Assembly (NCBI GenBank): GCA_022841825.1 | Contig: JALHQT010000007.1 | Location: 62,001 to 126,000, forward strand | Origin: Anaerolineae bacterium | Lineage (GTDB): Bacteria; Chloroflexota; Anaerolineae; Aggregatilineales; Phototrophicaceae | Direction: 5' to 3' | Length of the DNA stretch: 64,000 nt | Part shown: positions 17,067 through 26,230 of the stretch, one piece after another | Position numbering within the stretch: the stretch's first letter is position 1 | How the letters are laid out: every line of letters begins with the position of its first letter | Translations under genes and position numbers: made by a program | Notes under the pieces: model-generated | Database searches by the model: none | What the model was told of the DNA's origin: nothing | The model's input: only the letters and a program-made list of their open reading frames with translations

Positions 17067-18536
17067 ATGCCGCTCTTCATCGGGGTTGACCTGGGGACAA
17101 CAGGCTGCAAAGCAGCCGTCTATGATGACGAGGGGGGGCTGCGTGGCGAAAGCAGTTGCGAATACGGGCTGATCACGCGCTCGGCGACCCTGATCGAACA
17201 AGACCCCCATGCGTGGTGGAGCCAGGTACGCCGAGCAATAGATGACGCGCTCACCGCCTCAGCCCTGGATCGGCGCGCTGTCGCTTCCATCGCCGTCAGT
17301 TCGCAGGGCATCTCGTTTGTCGTGGTCGATCAGTCCGGGCAACCGCTGGGCAATGCGATCAGTTGGCTGGACACACGCGCAGGGGATGAAGCCAGCGAGA
17401 TCGAGCAGCGGTTCGCACCCGAAGAACTATATGTCCTGACCGGCAAACGCGCCGCGCCGTTCTATGTCCTGCCGAAGCTGCTGTGGCTGCGCAGGCATCA
17501 ACCGGAAGTCTGGAAGCAGGCGCACAAAGTACTGCTGGGGCATGATTACCTTGTCTCCCTGCTGTGCGGCGAGTTCGTCACCGATCACTCGCTGGCGGGC
17601 GGGACGCTGCTCTATGACCTGCATAACCTGTGCTGGTCCGAGGCGCTGCTTGGCGCGTTTGACATTCCTCACGCCTTGCTGCCAGAAATACGCTGGGCGG
17701 GAACACCCGTCGGGCGGCTGCGTGCATCGGCAGCCGAAGCGCTCGGCATTCCGTCCGGCACCCTGGTCGTGGTGGGCGGGCAGGATCAAAAGTGTGCGGC
17801 GCTCGGCGCGGGCATTGCGGATGACACCGCCACGATCTCGCTGGGTACTGCTGCTGCCGTCATTCAACTGATGGACAAACCCATCACCGACCCGCAGATG
17901 CGTATCCCGACGTTTACCTTTGTTCAACCCAATCGCTGGCTGCTGGAAGGCGTCATCGCGACTGGCGCGGGCGCACTGCGCTGGTATCGAGACGCCTTCG
18001 CCAGCGGCAAAACCTATGAGCAGCTTGCGGCAGACGCGGAGTCCGCTGCCATCGGTTGTGAGGGGGTGATGTTTCTGCCGCACCTCACCGGCGCAGCCAG
18101 CCCACACTGGCGCATGAACTCACGCGCGGCGTTTCATGGGCTGCATCTTGCGACCAGCGCGCCACACCTGACGCGCGCGGTGTTCGAGGGGGTTGCCTAT
18201 CAAGTCCGCGCCAACCTCGCGGTCACCCAGGCGATAGCCGGGCAGGTGCAAAGCCTGATGGTGTTTGGCGGCGGGGCAAAAAGCGCCTTCTGGCGGCAGA
18301 TGCTCGCCGACGTTACCGCTCATGCCGTGCAGTGGACGTCCTGTGTGGAAACGGCGAGCCTGGGGGCAGCCCTGCTTGCTGGCTTCGGCAGCGGGGCTTT
18401 TCCGTCGCTCGATGTCGCGCAGGGTCATATGGTCCAGATCGCGGCAGCCCATGCCCCGGACGACCAGGCAGTCGCCCGTTATGCGGAGGCATACCTGGCG
18501 TACCAGCAAGTCGAACAGCATGTGCTGGCGCTTTAG
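17067..18536 (+). CDS. FGGY-family carbohydrate kinase (xylulokinase-like)
   Basis: 489 residues, normal length for FGGY kinases. The N-terminal phosphate loop GVDLGTTGCKAAVYDDEG, the ISWLDTRA substrate loop, GGQDQKCAALGAG and the C-terminal ATP-site motif GGGAKSAFWRQMLADV are present. Xylulokinases are the closest match by motif; the true sugar or polyol is unknown. Last gene of the aminotransferase-creatininase-kinase unit. Confidence 0.9.
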   Translation: MPLFIGVDLGTTGCKAAVYDDEGGLRGESSCEYGLITRSATLIEQDPHAWWSQVRRAIDDALTASALDRRAVASIAVSSQGISFVVVDQSGQPLGNAISWLDTRAGDEASEIEQRFAPEELYVLTGKRAAPFYVLPKLLWLRRHQPEVWKQAHKVLLGHDYLVSLLCGEFVTDHSLAGGTLLYDLHNLCWSEALLGAFDIPHALLPEIRWAGTPVGRLRASAAEALGIPSGTLVVVGGQDQKCAALGAGIADDTATISLGTAAAVIQLMDKPITDPQMRIPTFTFVQPNRWLLEGVIATGAGALRWYRDAFASGKTYEQLAADAESAAIGCEGVMFLPHLTGAASPHWRMNSRAAFHGLHLATSAPHLTRAVFEGVAYQVRANLAVTQAIAGQVQSLMVFGGGAKSAFWRQMLADVTAHAVQWTSCVETASLGAALLAGFGSGAFPSLDVAQGHMVQIAAAHAPDDQAVARYAEAYLAYQQVEQHVLAL

Positions 18537-18624
18537 TGCGGTGTTCGCCCGTGGATGCAACTCCCCGCGCGCCACCACGTAATGATCTGGTAGAGAACAT
18601 GTCATTCCAGACGGGGGACAAGCC

Positions 18625-19155
18625 ATGACGAAGACATTTGCCGAACTCGACTATGAAGGCTTGCGCTGGGAAACCCTCGGCAGCGGCTGGAAGCCTGAAT
18701 ACGCGCTGGTCGCGGACGATGGCGAGCGCATCGCGCATCTGCGGAAAGCGAGTTGGTTTCGTGAGCAGGCGTACGTGGACGCGATCGGCAACCGCTGGGT
18801 CTTCGAGCGTAAGGGCTTCTGGAAGCGCTACATCGAAGTCCGCTCCGCTGGCACGGGCGACGAGCTGGCGCGCCTGGACTACCGCTGGGATGGCTCCGGC
18901 GAGCTGGTGTTCACAAACGGTCAGCGCTATCGCTGGCAGAAGAGCAGCTTCTGGGGCAGCAAATGGGTGTGGGTGGATCAATCCGGCGAGCCGATCATGG
19001 GCTTCAAGAGCGGCGGGTTCTTCCGCTTCGGCGCTGACATCAGCATGGAAGAGGATGCCGACGCCGCCAAAGCACCGCCGCTGTTGATCTTCCTGGGCTG
19101 GTACCTGATCCTGCTCTATTACCAAGACGCTGCCGCCGTCGTCGTCGCCACGTAA
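18625..19155 (+). CDS. Hypothetical protein with LURP-one/scramblase-like beta-barrel pattern
   Basis: 176 residues. A run of short beta-strand repeats rich in Trp, Arg and Gly (for example NRWVFERKGFWKRYIEVR and YRWQKSSFWGSKWVWVD) resembles the tubby-like barrel of LURP-one-related proteins. The C-terminus (LLIFLGWYLILLYY) is a hydrophobic tail that may insert in the membrane. No catalytic residues are recognisable. GGGGGAC lies shortly before the ATG. The family assignment is tentative. Confidence 0.55.
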   Translation: MTKTFAELDYEGLRWETLGSGWKPEYALVADDGERIAHLRKASWFREQAYVDAIGNRWVFERKGFWKRYIEVRSAGTGDELARLDYRWDGSGELVFTNGQRYRWQKSSFWGSKWVWVDQSGEPIMGFKSGGFFRFGADISMEEDADAAKAPPLLIFLGWYLILLYYQDAAAVVVAT

Positions 19156-19199
19156 GCGATTCGATTGGTCGAAATGAGGCAGGCGGACAGGTTGCGGAC

Positions 19200-19252
19200 G
19201 GACGAGGCGTGCCTCGTCCCTACCGCGGGCAGACACATGGGTCTGCCCCTAC
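19200..19252. repeat. Two adjacent palindromic repeats (families D and E)
   Basis: 19200-19219 is GGACGAGGCgtGCCTCGTCC followed by CTAC (family D). 19226-19252 is a 27-nt element with arms GGGCAGAC and GTCTGCCC. An exact copy in the opposite orientation occurs at 36580-36606 (family E). Confidence 0.85.
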
Positions 19253-19278
19253 ACCCTCATCACCTCTCTTCTCACTCG

Positions 19279-19794
19279 TTACTGCTCATACCCCTCCGGC
19301 ATATGGGCGGCGTGGTCGTCCGGGATGCCGAGCAGCGTGATGTCCGCCGCGCGGTCGGGATAGGCGGCGAGGAGCTGCGCTTTCGTGCCGCCCGTGAACA
19401 TCTCCGGCATGAAGCCGGGTGCCATCGTGCAGCCGTAGAGCGAGTAGCGCCCGCCCGCCATCATGTGCCCCGCCTGCCAGACGCCCGCCGGGACGACGAA
19501 CTGCACAATCTGGTCGCCGCCCATCACCACATCGCGCGAGCTGCCATCGGGATAGAGCAGAATCAGCCGCAGCGGGTCGCCCGCATAGAAGTGCCAGACT
19601 TCATCGACCGTCAGCTTGTGGAAAAGCGAGACGCTGTACGGCACGTCGCAGTACAAGCCGACGATGGCGGTGCCATGCGGTCCGCCGCCAGAGAAGGCAT
19701 CGCGCGATTTCCACGTCTGGTGGAAGAGCGTCAGTTCGATGGGCAGCGGTTCGAGGTTATACAGGTGAATCAGGGCGCGAACTTCTTCCAACAT
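19279..19794 (-). CDS. Cupin-fold protein, DUF985 (cupin_5) family
   Basis: 171 residues from the ATG at 19794 (AAGGGAAG about 5 nt upstream). The small cupin pattern is seen in HKLTVDEVWHFYAGDPL, VVPAGVWQAGHM and the closing GCTMAPGF segment. These are typical of DUF985 proteins, which bind a small ligand with or without metal. The function is unknown. It lies downstream of the Gfo/Idh/MocA dehydrogenase on the same strand. Confidence 0.85.
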   Translation of the reverse strand: MLEEVRALIHLYNLEPLPIELTLFHQTWKSRDAFSGGGPHGTAIVGLYCDVPYSVSLFHKLTVDEVWHFYAGDPLRLILLYPDGSSRDVVMGGDQIVQFVVPAGVWQAGHMMAGGRYSLYGCTMAPGFMPEMFTGGTKAQLLAAYPDRAADITLLGIPDDHAAHMPEGYEQ

Positions 19795-19893
19795 GGGGGC
19801 TTCCCTTACAATCAAGCTAGCACCACGAAGACGCGAACGGCGCGAAGATTCGTCACTAAACTTCGCGTTCTCCGCGTCATAGCGGTTCAATCT

Positions 19894-20916
19894 CTATATC
19901 TCTTTCAGCGTCGCCCAGGCACCGTCGAGCAGCGCCTGCGTCCGTTCGGCGCGGCGGATGCTCGCCTGGGCGGCGGCGCTGGACGGGTCGGCGCAGATCG
20001 CCGCGAAGTTCGTCATCATGCGCGTGCCCTGCTTCGGCACGGCGGGCGTCAGGAAATGCTCCGCACCCTGCGGCGTGACCAGCCCGCTGCGCACGCTGTA
20101 TTCCACCGGGTACTGATCGACCGGCATCGGCGGCACCGACTCCCAGTCGAGCACCCAATCGTCCATGCTCAACATGCCGCGCTCGCCCAGGATGTCGAGA
20201 TCCATCACCAGGTTGCCGACGAGGAAGCCGACATCCCAGGTTGAGATCGTCCCGGTCGAAAGGCGCAGGACACCGCTGGCGCGCACGACCGCGCCGGTCT
20301 CGGCGTCACGACTGAGGAAACCGCTGCTCTCGACCAACTCCGCGTCATCGCCTGTGTATTCGACAATCGCGCGCATGGAATACCATGCCATGTCGCCGTA
20401 CGCCCCCGTCGCTTCTTTCGCCGGGTTGTAGCGGATGTTGTCGCGGTCGGTGTTGGGGAAGAAGAAGGCGCTGCGGATCAGGCTGGGCGTGCCGATGCGC
20501 TCGGCGATTGCCGCGCGAACCAGCGCGGTACGCGGATGATGTGTGAAGTGCGTCGCATCCATGAAGGCGACGCCGTTGGCGCGGCAGGCAGCGATGATGG
20601 CTTGCAGCGAGGCGAAGCTGGCGAACGGCTTATCGCCCAGCACATGCTTTTTCGCATTCGCCGCCGCGATGGCGATTCCCTCGCGCACGTCGGTCGGCGT
20701 CGCCACGTAAACCGCATCGACCGCGTCCGAAGCGATGAGCGCCTCCCAGGTGTCGAAGACATGCGGCACGCCATGGGCGGCGGCGAAGGCGCGCGCGTTT
20801 TCCGGGCGGCGGCTGGCGATGGCGGCGAGACGGATGCCCTGCGCGCCGCGCAGCGCCTGGGCGATCACGCCCGCGATATAACCTGAACCGATGATGCCAA
20901 GATTGATAGTCGCCAT
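19894..20916 (-). CDS. Gfo/Idh/MocA-family NAD(P)-dependent oxidoreductase
   Basis: 340 residues from the ATG at 20916, which has GAGGAG 7 nt upstream. The N-terminal Rossmann motif GIIGSGYIAG and the DKPFA segment (the family's E/D-K-P) are present. After these comes the GFO_IDH_MocA C-terminal sheet with GAYGDMAWYSM. Such enzymes oxidise sugars, inositols or aldehydes; the substrate is not identifiable. It is followed by the DUF985 cupin on the same strand. Confidence 0.88.
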   Translation of the reverse strand: MATINLGIIGSGYIAGVIAQALRGAQGIRLAAIASRRPENARAFAAAHGVPHVFDTWEALIASDAVDAVYVATPTDVREGIAIAAANAKKHVLGDKPFASFASLQAIIAACRANGVAFMDATHFTHHPRTALVRAAIAERIGTPSLIRSAFFFPNTDRDNIRYNPAKEATGAYGDMAWYSMRAIVEYTGDDAELVESSGFLSRDAETGAVVRASGVLRLSTGTISTWDVGFLVGNLVMDLDILGERGMLSMDDWVLDWESVPPMPVDQYPVEYSVRSGLVTPQGAEHFLTPAVPKQGTRMMTNFAAICADPSSAAAQASIRRAERTQALLDGAWATLKEI

Positions 20917-20958
20917 GAAAAGTCTCCTCAAAGCAAAATAGGTTGTGAAGAGTGCGAA

Positions 20959-21105
20959 GTGCGTGGTGCGCAGTGCGAAAAAACAGGATCGCGGTATCGG
21001 GACGAATTTCGGACGAGGCGCGCCTCGTCCCTACGGCGCATCAGCTATGACCCAGCACTATTCCCGTTTGGCGCATTTTCGCACCTCGCACTGCGCACCA
21101 CGCAC
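20959..21105. repeat. Family A inverted repeat enclosing a family D palindrome
   Basis: Perfect 20-nt arms GTGCGTGGTGCGCAGTGCGA (20959-20978) and its inverse (21086-21105). A family D palindrome, GGACGAGGCgcGCCTCGTCC, lies inside at 21011-21030. A similar pair occurs at 63671-63736. The right arm ends 8 nt before the acpS stop. Confidence 0.85.
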
Positions 21106-21112
21106 GCTCTCG

Positions 21113-21493
21113 TCACTCGTCACTCGTTACGCGCTTCATCGCCACTGCCACCGCCGCCGCGTGTGCTGCGGTGTGCGTCAGGCTGATGTCCCACTCGTCC
21201 AGCCCCAAGTCTGCCGCAAGTGCCGCCGCCGCGCCATGCAAATGGAGGACGGGACGCCCGCGCGCATCGCAGATGATCTCCATACTGCGCCAGCCGAGCG
21301 GTCCCACACCCGTGCCGAACGCCTTGGCGACCGCCTCTTTCGCCGCCAGCCGCGCCGCCAGCCGGTGCGGTTGATCTTCGCACTGGGCGCGTTCGCCGGG
21401 CGTGAAGAAGCGGTTGAGAAAGCGTTCGCCCATGCGCGAAATGCCCTCGCGCACGCGCTCAATCTCGATCATGTCAATTCCGCAGCGCAGCAT
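21113..21493 (-). CDS. acpS: Holo-[acyl-carrier-protein] synthase
   Basis: 126 residues, standard length. The signature GIDMIEIERVR (Mg-binding Asp) and RLAAKEAVAKAFGTG (catalytic Glu-Lys) identify the AcpS-type phosphopantetheinyl transferase. It moves 4'-phosphopantetheine from CoA to acyl carrier protein in the cytoplasm. It is transcribed divergently from the adenine methylase, sharing a 76-bp control region. No clear ribosome site precedes the start. Confidence 0.93.
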   Translation of the reverse strand: MLRCGIDMIEIERVREGISRMGERFLNRFFTPGERAQCEDQPHRLAARLAAKEAVAKAFGTGVGPLGWRSMEIICDARGRPVLHLHGAAAALAADLGLDEWDISLTHTAAHAAAVAVAMKRVTSDE

Positions 21494-21503
21494 AGATTTG
21501 AAA

Positions 21504-21563
21504 TCCTGATCATCTCATGGCATAGTGTTAACGCACATTTAATTCGACACTATTCCTGATCAT
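21504..21563. promoter_or_regulatory. Symmetric motif set between acpS and the adenine methylase
   Basis: Two direct copies of TCCTGATCAT (21504-21513 and 21554-21563), each containing GATC, flank an inverted pair ATAGTGT (21522-21528) / ACACTAT (21547-21553). The methylase ATG follows at 21570. This is a candidate methylation-sensitive or autoregulatory operator. Confidence 0.45.
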
Positions 21564-21569
21564 TCGCAC

Positions 21570-22427
21570 ATGGAATCGCTTTCACACCGTCATGATCTGC
21601 GTCCGCCGCTCAAATGGGCGGGCGGCAAACGCTGGCTAGTGCCGCAGCTCACGCGCGCCTGGGAGCCGCATCGTCATGCGCGGCTGGTCGAGCCGTTCTG
21701 CGGCGGGCTGGCGGTCGCGCTCGGCTTGCAGCCGGAGCAGGCGATGTTGAACGACATCAACCCCCACGTCGTCAACTTTTACCGCTGGCTTCAGCGCGGG
21801 TTGGCGCAGCTTCCCTTCGAGCATCCCAACGACAATGCGGCGGCACGCTACTACCAACTGCGCGGTGAATTCAATGAGATTATCGCATCGCGCGATGGAC
21901 AGGCAAGCCAGCGAGCGGCGGAACTCTTCTACTATCTCAATCGCACGGGCTTTAACGGGCTGTGCCGCTTCAACCGCAAGGGGCAGTTCAACACGCCCTT
22001 TGGCAAGCACAAGACGATCAACTACAGCGAAGACTTCACGATTTATGCCCCGGTGCTGAAGCGCTGGGACTTCCACATCATGCACTTTCGAGACATCCAG
22101 CTTTGCGCGGATGACTTCATCTATGCCGACCCGCCCTACGACGTGGAGTTCACACAGTACAGCAGCGAAAAGTTCGATTGGGAACAGCAGGTGGCGCTGG
22201 CGGAGTGGCTGGCGAAGCACAGCGGACCGGTGATCGCCTCGAACCAGGCGACGCCGCGCATCCTGGCGCTGTATGAGAGGCTGGGTTTCCGCTACATCAC
22301 GCTGTCCGCGCCGCGCCGCATCAGCCGCAGCGGCGACCGCACGCCGGCGCAGGAGATGCTGGCGTACCGCAATCTCGACCCGGCGCTGCTGACAACGACG
22401 CTGCCGCTGGCGCTGAAGTGGACGTGA
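21570..22427 (+). CDS. dam: DNA adenine methylase, Dam/D12 class
   Basis: 285 residues. Motif I/X region PPLKWAGGKRWLVPQL, FCGGLAVALGL, LNDINPHVVNFYRWL and the catalytic motif IV ADPPY are all present. The middle segment FYYLNRTGFNGLCRFNRKG is characteristic of Dam-type N6-adenine methyltransferases that recognise GATC. The recognition sequence here is inferred from family. No restriction partner is adjacent, so it looks like an orphan regulatory methylase. The ATG lacks a visible ribosome site. Confidence 0.92.
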   Translation: MESLSHRHDLRPPLKWAGGKRWLVPQLTRAWEPHRHARLVEPFCGGLAVALGLQPEQAMLNDINPHVVNFYRWLQRGLAQLPFEHPNDNAAARYYQLRGEFNEIIASRDGQASQRAAELFYYLNRTGFNGLCRFNRKGQFNTPFGKHKTINYSEDFTIYAPVLKRWDFHIMHFRDIQLCADDFIYADPPYDVEFTQYSSEKFDWEQQVALAEWLAKHSGPVIASNQATPRILALYERLGFRYITLSAPRRISRSGDRTPAQEMLAYRNLDPALLTTTLPLALKWT

Positions 22428-22523
22428 GCGCGCGACGACGCGACGAACGCCAGGAGAAACGTTGAAAGCCTGCAAATCAAGAGTACACTCAGGCTGATGT
22501 TGGCGAGGGATTAGAGCGAGCCT

Positions 22524-23132
22524 ATGGCAGTCCCGTATCCACAAACACGAGTCTCTACGCTGGATGAGTTTGCAGCATTCATCGGGCGATCAGATCATGC
22601 GGAACGCCTGTTTGAGCTGATTGATGGGGAGATCATTGAGAAGATGCCGACCTTCCAGCATGGCATGATCGCAGGCAATCTCATCACCGCCATCAACACC
22701 TACACTGTGGCTCGCAAGCTCGGTCGTGCCGCCGTCGAAGCTCGCCATCAGATGCCCGCCGAAGCCCAGGACCCCGCGCGCCCCAATTCACGCATCCCGG
22801 ATGTTTCGTACATCAGCAAGGAACGCGGGATTCCATTGGTGACCGAAGGCGCGGTACCCGCCATGCCCGATCTCGCCATCGAAATCCAATCCCCCAATCA
22901 GACGGACAAAGACATGCTCGACAGTGCGTCGTACTATCTGCACAACGGCGCGCGCATGGTTCTGCTGGTCTATCCGGATCGCATCATTGTCGAAAAGCTG
23001 CCCGCCAGCGGTCTCGAAAAGCGATTGTACGGGATCAACGATGTGATCGAGTTTTCGAGTGTCATCCCTGGCTTCACGATGCGCGTGCGCGACATCTTCC
23101 ACGACCCGCTGGAAGAGGAAGGCGCGCCTTAG
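22524..23132 (+). CDS. Uma2 family (DUF820) PD-(D/E)XK nuclease-like protein
   Basis: 202 residues. RIPDVSYI (about 87-94) and AMPDLAIEIQSP (about 112-123) supply the PD and ExxS positions; the closing strand VLLVYPDR replaces the usual YWLIDP. It diverges from the Uma2 proteins at 24135 and 29884. It follows the methylase after a 96-nt gap on the same strand. Confidence 0.85.
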   Translation: MAVPYPQTRVSTLDEFAAFIGRSDHAERLFELIDGEIIEKMPTFQHGMIAGNLITAINTYTVARKLGRAAVEARHQMPAEAQDPARPNSRIPDVSYISKERGIPLVTEGAVPAMPDLAIEIQSPNQTDKDMLDSASYYLHNGARMVLLVYPDRIIVEKLPASGLEKRLYGINDVIEFSSVIPGFTMRVRDIFHDPLEEEGAP

Positions 23133-23155
23133 CGGAGGGAACCATAAGTCGTCCT

Positions 23156-23929
23156 CTACACATTCCCCTCGCGCAGCCGCCGCGCAGCCGCGTCCGCGTG
23201 CGGGTAGCCAACCGTGTACAAATCCGCCGCTGCCGCCTCGACTTCATACGGAATGACGCGCAGATCAACCGCTACATCATCGCCCTCGAAGGTGAAGATG
23301 CCATACTCCGCGTAACCGGGCTTATCGAACGACATGCCGACGCTGCCGACGTTGATCACGCGCCAGTGCGTCAGCGGGCGATCCATCTGCACATGAATGT
23401 GCCCGCCGATGCCCAGCCGTCCCTCACGGTCGAGCAGCGCGTCATCCGCCGCCGTCACGGGCGTATCGGGCAGCAGGTAGCCCTCGTCGTCCCCCGGCGT
23501 GCCGTGATACCCGATCACCCAACCGTAGCCCGGCGCGTTCAGATCCAGCTCGCCGCGCAGCTTCGTCAGCCACTCGTACTCGGCAAAGGTGAGCTGCTCC
23601 AACCCCCACAGCAGATTGTCCGCCCAGCGGCGCGCACCCGCCACGAACTCCGCGAATGCCTCGGCGTTTTCGACCTTTGCCGGACGGGCGGCACCCGCTT
23701 TGACGAGGTAGCGGTCGGTATTGCCGCGCACGAAGCCGATCTTGCCCTCACCCCACTCCTCCGCCAGCGCCATCATGCGCTGGATGCATTCGCGCGGGCG
23801 CGCGCCAAAGGCGGCGTAATCGCCCAGCAGCCAGAGCGTATCCGCGCCGCCCGCAGCGCGCAGGTCGGCGAGCGCTGTTTCGAGCGCGTGCAGGTTGCCA
23901 TGAATATCCGACAGGATGGCGAGGCGCAT
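23156..23929 (-). CDS. Calcineurin-like metallophosphoesterase
   Basis: 257 residues from the ATG at 23929 (AAAAGGA about 8 nt upstream). The five metallophosphoesterase motifs are visible in order: LSDIHGN, LLGDYAAFG, RGNTD, YHGTPGD and GGHIHVQ. Small members hydrolyse phosphodiesters or phosphoproteins with two metal ions; the substrate is unknown. It converges on the Uma2 gene at 22524. Confidence 0.9.
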   Translation of the reverse strand: MRLAILSDIHGNLHALETALADLRAAGGADTLWLLGDYAAFGARPRECIQRMMALAEEWGEGKIGFVRGNTDRYLVKAGAARPAKVENAEAFAEFVAGARRWADNLLWGLEQLTFAEYEWLTKLRGELDLNAPGYGWVIGYHGTPGDDEGYLLPDTPVTAADDALLDREGRLGIGGHIHVQMDRPLTHWRVINVGSVGMSFDKPGYAEYGIFTFEGDDVAVDLRVIPYEVEAAAADLYTVGYPHADAAARRLREGNV

Positions 23930-23996
23930 GGGGAATGTCCTTTTCTCAACAACGAGTAACGGGTAGGCACAGGGCATGCCCTATCCGTCCGGGTAG

Positions 23997-24016
23997 GGAC
24001 GAGGCATGCCTCGTCC
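23997..24016. repeat. 20-bp palindrome, family D
   Basis: GGACGAGGCatGCCTCGTCC in the gap between the phosphoesterase and a Uma2 gene. On its left is GTAGG, the inverse of the CTAC tail of other copies. A smaller AGGGCATGCCCT palindrome lies near 23971. Confidence 0.85.
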
Positions 24017-24134
24017 ATTCGGACCATGTCGAGCACACGACGTTGCCGAAATTGTAATGCATCTTTCAATCCGAGGGGACGAACAGGCAGGCGATTTCTG
24101 CTCTGATGGAGCAATGAGATAGGGAGAATGGGCG

Positions 24135-24719
24135 ATGATCGCAGAGCCGCGCGAACACCTTGGCATGAAGATGGATGTGCTCCTCGCAGAATATGCAAAG
24201 AGTCCCGTCGAATATATCAACGGCAAGCTCAAGCCCATTACTCCTCACATGCCCTACCAGTCCTTGATCCGCCAAGCATTGTTTGGAATGTTCCTTCCTT
24301 ACGATGAGAAGGAACTCGCCGTCTTTATCGTTGGTGGCTACGTCCTTTCATCCGATGGGAATTGGGTGACAGGATCGCGTGTGCCTGATTTGACGGTCTA
24401 CAACCGAACACGCTTCATAGAGTATCAAGCCCAGGTACCGAACTGGCTCGATAAACCTTCGATGCTCGTGCCAGACTTGTGCGTTGAAGTGATTGCAAAG
24501 ACCGATCTGTATTGTGATGTGATGGAAAAGATACGTGCGTACCTCCGCGATGGCGTCCGCATCGTCTGGCTCATCGACCCTTTCGTGCGCACGGTCGCCG
24601 TCTTCACGCAGGGCAGCCAGCAATCGACCACGCTTGAGGCGGACGACATGCTCGATGGCGGCGCAGTCGTGCCGAGCTTCCGCATCCGCGTCGGCGACAT
24701 CTTCGCCGCGAAGATTTAA
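24135..24719 (+). CDS. Uma2 family (DUF820) PD-(D/E)XK nuclease-like protein
   Basis: 194 residues. NWVTGSRVPDLTVY, VPDLCVEVIAKTD and WLIDPFVRTV give the full Uma2 pattern. It is a close paralogue of the protein at 29884, sharing the NWVTGSRVPDL block and the DKP-x2-L-x-PDLCVE segment. GGGAG precedes the ATG. It stands alone upstream of the cell-wall cluster. Confidence 0.87.
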   Translation: MIAEPREHLGMKMDVLLAEYAKSPVEYINGKLKPITPHMPYQSLIRQALFGMFLPYDEKELAVFIVGGYVLSSDGNWVTGSRVPDLTVYNRTRFIEYQAQVPNWLDKPSMLVPDLCVEVIAKTDLYCDVMEKIRAYLRDGVRIVWLIDPFVRTVAVFTQGSQQSTTLEADDMLDGGAVVPSFRIRVGDIFAAKI

Positions 24720-24895
24720 GCCGATAGCTGAAATGCTGATGCACTTGATTCCTCCGTGTGCCTTCGTTCTCTCCGCGCCTCCGTGTTGAAAATCTGGCTG
24801 CAATGTTTGGAAAGTTAGAACGCGGTTTGTCTTATGTCTCCCGACAAACCTTCTGCGCTATACTCAATAGAGCATGTGCCAGAGGATGAGATTGC

Positions 24896-26230
24896 ATGGC
24901 GGATCGACCCATCGCTCCCGAATTTACTGACGCCGACGAAAGCCTGGTGGGCGTTCCCACCATTGGGCGGCGTTCGCAGGTGGTCACCCCGCCTGCCCCC
25001 CCGCGCGCGGCGGAACAAAAGCGCACCCTGCTTGCCCTCATCGATCCGTACCTCGCCGCCATCGCCCTCATGCTGGTCGCAGTTGGCGGCATGATGGTTT
25101 ACAGCACCACCTTCGACTGGTCGTTCCAGGATTTCGACGGCAATTCGGCGGCGATCTTCTTTAACCAGTTTCGCTGGATTCTGGTCGGCGTGGGTGTCGC
25201 GTTCGTCCTGATGCTGATCGACTACCGCATCTGGAAGCGCTTCGCCGTCCCGCTGCTGCTGGGGATCATCGGCGTGCTGCTGGCGGTGCTGCTCTTCAGC
25301 GATTTCCGCTTCGGCGCGCGCCGCGCCTTCCTCAACGGTTCTTATCAGCCCTCTGAGCTGGCGGAACTCGTCCTGATCATCTACATGGCGGCGTGGTTGA
25401 GCGCCAAGAACGCGCGGCTGGGATCGCTGGTACGCGGCTTGCTGCCCTTCCTGACCATCGTCGGCACGCTGGCGCTTCTGGTCATCCTCCAGCCCGACCT
25501 GAGCGCTGCCGTCATGATCGTCGCCGTCGCGGGCGTCATGTACTTCCTGGCGGGCGCGAACCTCTGGCATCTCGGCGCGATCCTGGGCATCCTCCTGGCG
25601 GGCGTCATCGTGATCAGCCAGCTTGGGCTGCTGCCCGATTACGCGCAGGAGCGCATCGACGACTACGTCGGCGGCATCAGCGATCTGACGCAGACCAGCT
25701 ACCACACGCAGCAGGCGGTCATCGCCTTCGTCAACGGCGGCTGGACAGGCGTCGGGCTCGGCAACGGGCGGCAGAAGTACGGACCGCTGCCCGCGCCGCA
25801 TACCGACAGTATCTTCGCCACCATCGGCGAAGAACTGGGCGTGATCGGCGCGTCGCTGGTGATCGGCTTGTATGTCGCCTACGTCGTGCGCGGGCTGCGC
25901 ATCTCGCGGCGCGCGCCGGACGCCTACGGGTCGCTGCTCGCCGCCGGGCTGACGATGTGGGTCGCCATCAAAGCGCTGCTCAATATCGCCGTTATGCTCA
26001 ACCTCCTGCCCCAGACGGGCGCGCCGCTCCCGTTCATCAGTTATGGCGGCTCATCGCTGGTCGCGCTGATGTGCGGCGTCGGGCTGCTCCTCAGCGTCGC
26101 GCGCGTCACGGCAAAGGAGCAATCCACGCAGAAAAGGAAGACCTTCGGTGGCAACACTGCGCATCCTGATCGCGGCGGGCGGAACGGGGGGCGGGGTCTA
26201 TCCAGCGCTGGCAATCGCAGAAGCGGCTAA
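24896..26230 (+). CDS. ftsW: FtsW/RodA/SpoVE-family peptidoglycan glycosyltransferase
   Basis: 444 residues with about ten transmembrane helices after a 45-residue cytoplasmic tail. SEDS-family landmarks are YQPSELAELVL, LQPDLSAAV, the periplasmic loop GLGNGRQKYGPLPAPHTDSIFA, and LPFISYGGSSL. It polymerises lipid II at the membrane with a partner transpeptidase. Position directly before murG and murC argues for FtsW rather than RodA. Its 3' end overlaps murG by 83 nt. GAGGATGAG precedes the start. Confidence 0.9.
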   Translation: MADRPIAPEFTDADESLVGVPTIGRRSQVVTPPAPPRAAEQKRTLLALIDPYLAAIALMLVAVGGMMVYSTTFDWSFQDFDGNSAAIFFNQFRWILVGVGVAFVLMLIDYRIWKRFAVPLLLGIIGVLLAVLLFSDFRFGARRAFLNGSYQPSELAELVLIIYMAAWLSAKNARLGSLVRGLLPFLTIVGTLALLVILQPDLSAAVMIVAVAGVMYFLAGANLWHLGAILGILLAGVIVISQLGLLPDYAQERIDDYVGGISDLTQTSYHTQQAVIAFVNGGWTGVGLGNGRQKYGPLPAPHTDSIFATIGEELGVIGASLVIGLYVAYVVRGLRISRRAPDAYGSLLAAGLTMWVAIKALLNIAVMLNLLPQTGAPLPFISYGGSSLVALMCGVGLLLSVARVTAKEQSTQKRKTFGGNTAHPDRGGRNGGRGLSSAGNRRSG

